A DNA stretch of 64,000 nucleotides from WRGT01 sp942493035 (lineage in GTDB: Bacteria; Spirochaetota; UBA4802; UBA5550), in NCBI GenBank assembly GCA_942493035.1, contig OW818666.1, positions 186,001 through 250,000 on the forward strand, written 5' to 3'. Position numbers and translations under genes: made by a program. Numbering within the stretch: the stretch's first letter is position 1; each line of letters starts with the position of its first letter. Shown here piece after piece: positions 61,157 through 64,000 of this stretch. The notes under the pieces were generated by a model. That model saw only the letters and a program-made list of their open reading frames with translations. It did not search any database and was not told the origin of the DNA.

Positions 61157-62431
61157 TTACTCCAACGCCTTATCCATATCCCTCATTACCATCTGAACTG
61201 TATTTCTTGTTTTCTCTTCGAGCAGTACTTCCTTGTTTACTATTACCCTGTCGATTGTCTCCTGGTCATAGTGCCGTATTGTTACAAGTTCCAGGCCTCT
61301 GTTGTACTTAATAATATAATCTGATTCAAGAGATCTGATAAGTTCAGGTATTCTCCGCTCGTCCCAATCGACACATATTGAGAAGCTGAGCGCTGTATTC
61401 TGCATTACATTTATTCGCACTCTTAGGCGTGAAAGCTCGTGAAAAATATCACCAAGATTATGTTCAGCTATAAAAGAAAAATCTCTTGCAGAGATAGTGA
61501 TAAGCACCTGATCCATTTTGAAAATAAAGGATGCTATCTGTAGTTCAACTTTATCGTTCTGAATGATTGTTCCTTTCTCTTTCGGATGGAGAAAAGATTT
61601 AACCCATAGAGGGATTTTTTTATTCTGCAGAGGTTTAATAGTTTTTGGGTGAATTACGCTTGCTCCGTAATATGCAAGCTCTATCGCATCGTGATAGGAT
61701 AGCTGGTCGAGCTTTATTGTGTCATCAAAATATTTCGGGTCGGCATTCAGTACGCCGGGTACATCTTTCCATATGGCTACTTTTTCCGCTTCAAGACTGT
61801 ATGCTAAAATTGCCGCGGAAAAGTCAGATCCCTCCCTTCCGAGAGTTGTGGTTATATGCTCAGCAGTTGATCCTATAAATCCCTGGGTAATATAAATTCT
61901 TTCTCTGTGAAACTCCATTGAATCATTTACAAGTTCAACAGTTTTTTCCCAGTCAATCCGTGCGTCCCTGTAGGTGTTGTCTGTTCTTATAATCGATCTT
62001 GCGTCAATCCATGAGTTTTCTATCCCGGCTGAGTTTAAATAAGCGCTGAGTATCTTTGAAGATATGATCTCTCCAATGGATACAATCTGGTCATATTCAT
62101 AGTCATAGTTTTCTGAACTTGGAAGGTTTAATCGTGTTCTGAAAAGGGAGAAAATATTTTCAAGGTCAGTATAGATTTCATTGTTTTCATCAGGAAAAAG
62201 AGCAGTTGTAATGCCCATGTGGTATTCTTTAATATTAATGAACTCTTCGTCGATTTTACCGGTATTATAGAAATAAGCATGCAGCAGCCGCTCAAGAGCA
62301 TTGGTCATTTTACCCATTGCGGAAACTACTACAGCTATTTTATCTTCATTATAAAGACTTAGAACGCTTGCGACATTTCTTACTGAATCTGCATCTTTTA
62401 CTGACGCACCGCCGAATTTAAAAACTTTCAT
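61157..62431 (-). CDS. lysC: Aspartate kinase
   Basis: 424 residues. Kinase motifs KFGGASVKDADSVRNV, TTLGREGSDFSAAILAYSLE, VWKDVPGVLNADPK and YYGASVIHPKTIKPLQ; two ACT-like domains at the end (ITISARDFSFIAEHNL, RVRINVMQNTALSFSI). It catalyses the first step of lysine, threonine and methionine synthesis and is likely inhibited by pathway products. No lysine riboswitch is recognised upstream. Confidence 0.92.
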   Translation of the reverse strand: MKVFKFGGASVKDADSVRNVASVLSLYNEDKIAVVVSAMGKMTNALERLLHAYFYNTGKIDEEFINIKEYHMGITTALFPDENNEIYTDLENIFSLFRTRLNLPSSENYDYEYDQIVSIGEIISSKILSAYLNSAGIENSWIDARSIIRTDNTYRDARIDWEKTVELVNDSMEFHRERIYITQGFIGSTAEHITTTLGREGSDFSAAILAYSLEAEKVAIWKDVPGVLNADPKYFDDTIKLDQLSYHDAIELAYYGASVIHPKTIKPLQNKKIPLWVKSFLHPKEKGTIIQNDKVELQIASFIFKMDQVLITISARDFSFIAEHNLGDIFHELSRLRVRINVMQNTALSFSICVDWDERRIPELIRSLESDYIIKYNRGLELVTIRHYDQETIDRVIVNKEVLLEEKTRNTVQMVMRDMDKALE

Positions 62432-62562
62432 TATTGATCCCTCTTTTAAACTGATATGAGATCAATTATTTATAGCGCCCTCTTTTTCAATAAAATTTTT
62501 TATTGAAAATGAAAAAACAGGTAACTCATAAGTAAGTCGCTTAATTTAATTGTGGGTTATTT

Positions 62563-62585
62563 CTCCGCCGCCATGGGCGGCGGGG
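62563..62585. repeat. CTCCGCCGCC-ATG-GGCGGCGGGG hairpin
   Basis: Ten-bp stem with one G-T pair. Copy of the GCCGCC family without the AATACTG end, in the lysC upstream region. Confidence 0.65.
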
Positions 62586-62896
62586 TCTGTGACTGCTCAT
62601 AAATCAGTGACGGTCTATCTCTGCCGATCCTTTGACCTGGAGAATAACAGTTTTCAATTACGATTAGTTTATAAATAAATGTTGAATGATAAAATTAAAA
62701 AAGAGCATGGGTAATAAAAGCTGTTGATTGAATTTTATTTTTCCCTGTTTTGAAAATTTAATGCCGAAAATAACATTAAGAATAATGGTAATTATTTATC
62801 AACTGCTGGTTAAATTGATCTATGCTGCGCCAAATGTGCGGCGGAGAGAGAATGCCGCCTGTTTATATACCATTAAAAATTTATCGGGAGTATTTT
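62586..62896. other. Intergenic region with a probable REP fragment
   Basis: AT-rich. A GCTGCGCCAAATGTGCGGCG stretch near 62823 is a decayed GCCGCC-type hairpin. In-frame sequence upstream of the endopeptidase lacks a signal-peptide-like start. No gene called. Confidence 0.45.
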
Positions 62897-63829
62897 ATGA
62901 AAAAGATATATATCACCATTCTTCTTCTTTCTCTGATTACTGTATTAAATGCAGAGCAGACAAATAAATTTGCAGAGAAGCATAAGAAAAAAGTAATTAA
63001 TCAGCATGCTCTCGATATAAAAAACCGGGATGAAATACTAAAGGAGTTAAAGGTATTTCTCCATGACAGCAGTGAAGAGATCTCTGACGGATCAGTAGAG
63101 TTGGGAATACCTCTGGAGAAAGATGCCGTAACCGGGATCAAGGATACTGATAATTTTCATTACTCGGGGGTTACTCCTCCGAAGATTTACGGTTATGTAA
63201 ATACCGGATCTCTTAACATGCGTTCGGAAGATGGGTCTGATAGTGAGATTGTCGGTAAATTGAAATTTAAAGAGAGAGTTCAGATAATTCTGCAATCAGA
63301 TAAAACTGAAGTGATCAGGAATATGAAAGCGCCGTGGATTCTGATTAAGAAGGATAACGGAGATGAAGGATGGGTCTTCGGAGCTTTTGTTTCTGATGAT
63401 ATGCCATCGGCGATAGATGATGACTCCGGGAAGACAGACTGGAGTATCATTATGCCCGCATCCGGAAGACTATCAAGCAGATTCGGATACAGAATAGATC
63501 CGGTTACAAAAAAACGAAACACATTCCATAAAGGTATAGATATTTCTGCTCCAGCCGGAACTCCTGTTTATGCAGCAGAGAGCGGAACCATAATAGAAGC
63601 GGGATATAAACAGAGCGGTTATGGAAATCTCATTGTTATAAAACACGGAAATGATATGGCTACCTATTATGGTCATCTCTCAAAAATTATTTCAGCAAAA
63701 GGGAGCAGGGTAGAAAAAGGTGAACTTATCGGAAATGTGGGAAGTACCGGTAAATCAACAGGACCGCACCTTCACTTTGAGATACGAAAAGGGGGACAAG
63801 CGCTGAATCCTGAAGAGTATATGAGGTAA
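62897..63829 (+). CDS. Exported SH3b-M23 (LytM) endopeptidase-like protein
   Basis: 310 residues from the ATG at 62897, preceded by GGGAG; the frame extends to 62822 without a signal start. Signal peptide (KIYITILLLSLITVLNA), an SH3b domain (GYVNTGSLNMRSEDGS ... DEGWVFGAFV, about 95-165) and an M23 peptidase domain with HKGIDISAPAGTPVYAAESG, YYGHLSKI and TGPHLHFEIRKGG, so both zinc His/Asp sets are intact. It probably cuts cross-bridges in peptidoglycan or activates another hydrolase. Confidence 0.92.
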   Translation: MKKIYITILLLSLITVLNAEQTNKFAEKHKKKVINQHALDIKNRDEILKELKVFLHDSSEEISDGSVELGIPLEKDAVTGIKDTDNFHYSGVTPPKIYGYVNTGSLNMRSEDGSDSEIVGKLKFKERVQIILQSDKTEVIRNMKAPWILIKKDNGDEGWVFGAFVSDDMPSAIDDDSGKTDWSIIMPASGRLSSRFGYRIDPVTKKRNTFHKGIDISAPAGTPVYAAESGTIIEAGYKQSGYGNLIVIKHGNDMATYYGHLSKIISAKGSRVEKGELIGNVGSTGKSTGPHLHFEIRKGGQALNPEEYMR

Positions 63830-63965
63830 AGCTGATTCCCTCAATTGTATATGGATGCAGGAGTGAGTTCGAGAAGTTTTCTGTTTATCATAAATCATAA
63901 ATATATTATTGATTTATTTCGGGCTGATTATAAATTGATTATATATAAAACAGAGAGGTTAAGAG

Positions 63966-64000
63966 ATGAAACAGACAGATATTCCCGAGTCGATAATTCC
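63966..64000 (+). CDS. 5' end of an unidentified protein (runs off the window)
   Basis: ATG at 63966 after AGAGAGGTT with good spacing. Only 11 residues are visible (MKQTDIPESII), which do not identify a family. Nothing else is recognised between 63830 and here. Confidence 0.45.
   Translation, partial: MKQTDIPESII

Overview
The window is about 40% GC and looks like a chromosomal segment from an anaerobic, fermentative bacterium with an outer membrane. Supporting signs are a TonB-dependent receptor operon, several lipoproteins and beta-barrel proteins, NIF-type Fe-S assembly, 2-oxoacid:ferredoxin oxidoreductase subunits, and acyl-CoA dehydrogenases with CoA-transferases. The style (7TM-DISM cyclase, many multi-PAS kinases, small lipoproteins) would suit Spirochaetota or a neighbouring phylum. 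That placement is inference; no rRNA or ribosomal protein gene is present to settle it.

Layout. 0.7-7.4 kb: a signalling operon with a triple-PAS histidine kinase, a lone receiver and three receiver-effector proteins (GGDEF cyclase, PP2C phosphatase, HD-GYP phosphodiesterase). 7.5-11 kb: PgeF-like protein, NifU and NifS. 11-12.4 kb: a 64-bp perfect palindrome, a decayed ORF and a UPF0175/DUF3368 toxin-antitoxin pair. 12.4-15.5 kb: ferredoxin-nitroreductase and a 7TM-DISM diguanylate cyclase. 15.6-19.6 kb: paaK-ACT-iorA-iorB operon. 19.6-24 kb: GT51 transglycosylase, lipid/isoprenylcysteine-type methyltransferase, Fur-family regulator, YaeQ, GNAT and DinB. 24-29.7 kb (minus strand): TonB-like lipoprotein, TonB receptor, PD40 propeller protein, and a separate beta-barrel. 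30-33.4 kb: HAMP protein, multi-PAS HisKA_3 kinase and LuxR regulator. 33.9-38.7 kb: acyl-CoA dehydrogenase, D-2-hydroxyacid dehydrogenase, CoA-transferase. 39.3-43.4 kb: MarR, ArsM-like methyltransferase, a 31-residue Cys peptide, radical SAM/SPASM protein and a Trx-TrxR fusion. 43.5-50 kb: lipoprotein, flavin-reductase-like protein, TrmB regulator, aminotransferase, second CoA-transferase, TetR, YqeY. 50-64 kb: lysA, an IS110 element, a degenerate YchF-like protein, hydrolase, tRNA-Asp, M55 peptidase, second acyl-CoA dehydrogenase, CsgG-like protein, lysC, and an SH3-M23 endopeptidase.

The most interesting locus is 39.3-43.4 kb. A predicted MarR-controlled cluster puts an arsenite-methyltransferase-like enzyme beside a very short peptide with a CC...C core, a peptide-maturase-type radical SAM/SPASM protein and a dedicated dithiol reductase. 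It looks like an undescribed RiPP or metalloid-thiol system. The peptide is too short for ordinary gene callers.

The intergenic space is unusually rich in dispersed palindromes. I see at least six families: GCCGCC hairpins ending in AATACTG, GGTCAGAGCC REPs, CCTTCCCCAT REPs, CACAGCGC hairpins, and two MITE-like elements with terminal inverted repeats. The IS110 element lies between REP sequences, and near-identical repeats bracket the single tRNA gene.

Starts were moved downstream from the longest frame wherever a better ribosome-binding site or family alignment called for it. All functions are read from motifs by eye; no database search was possible.
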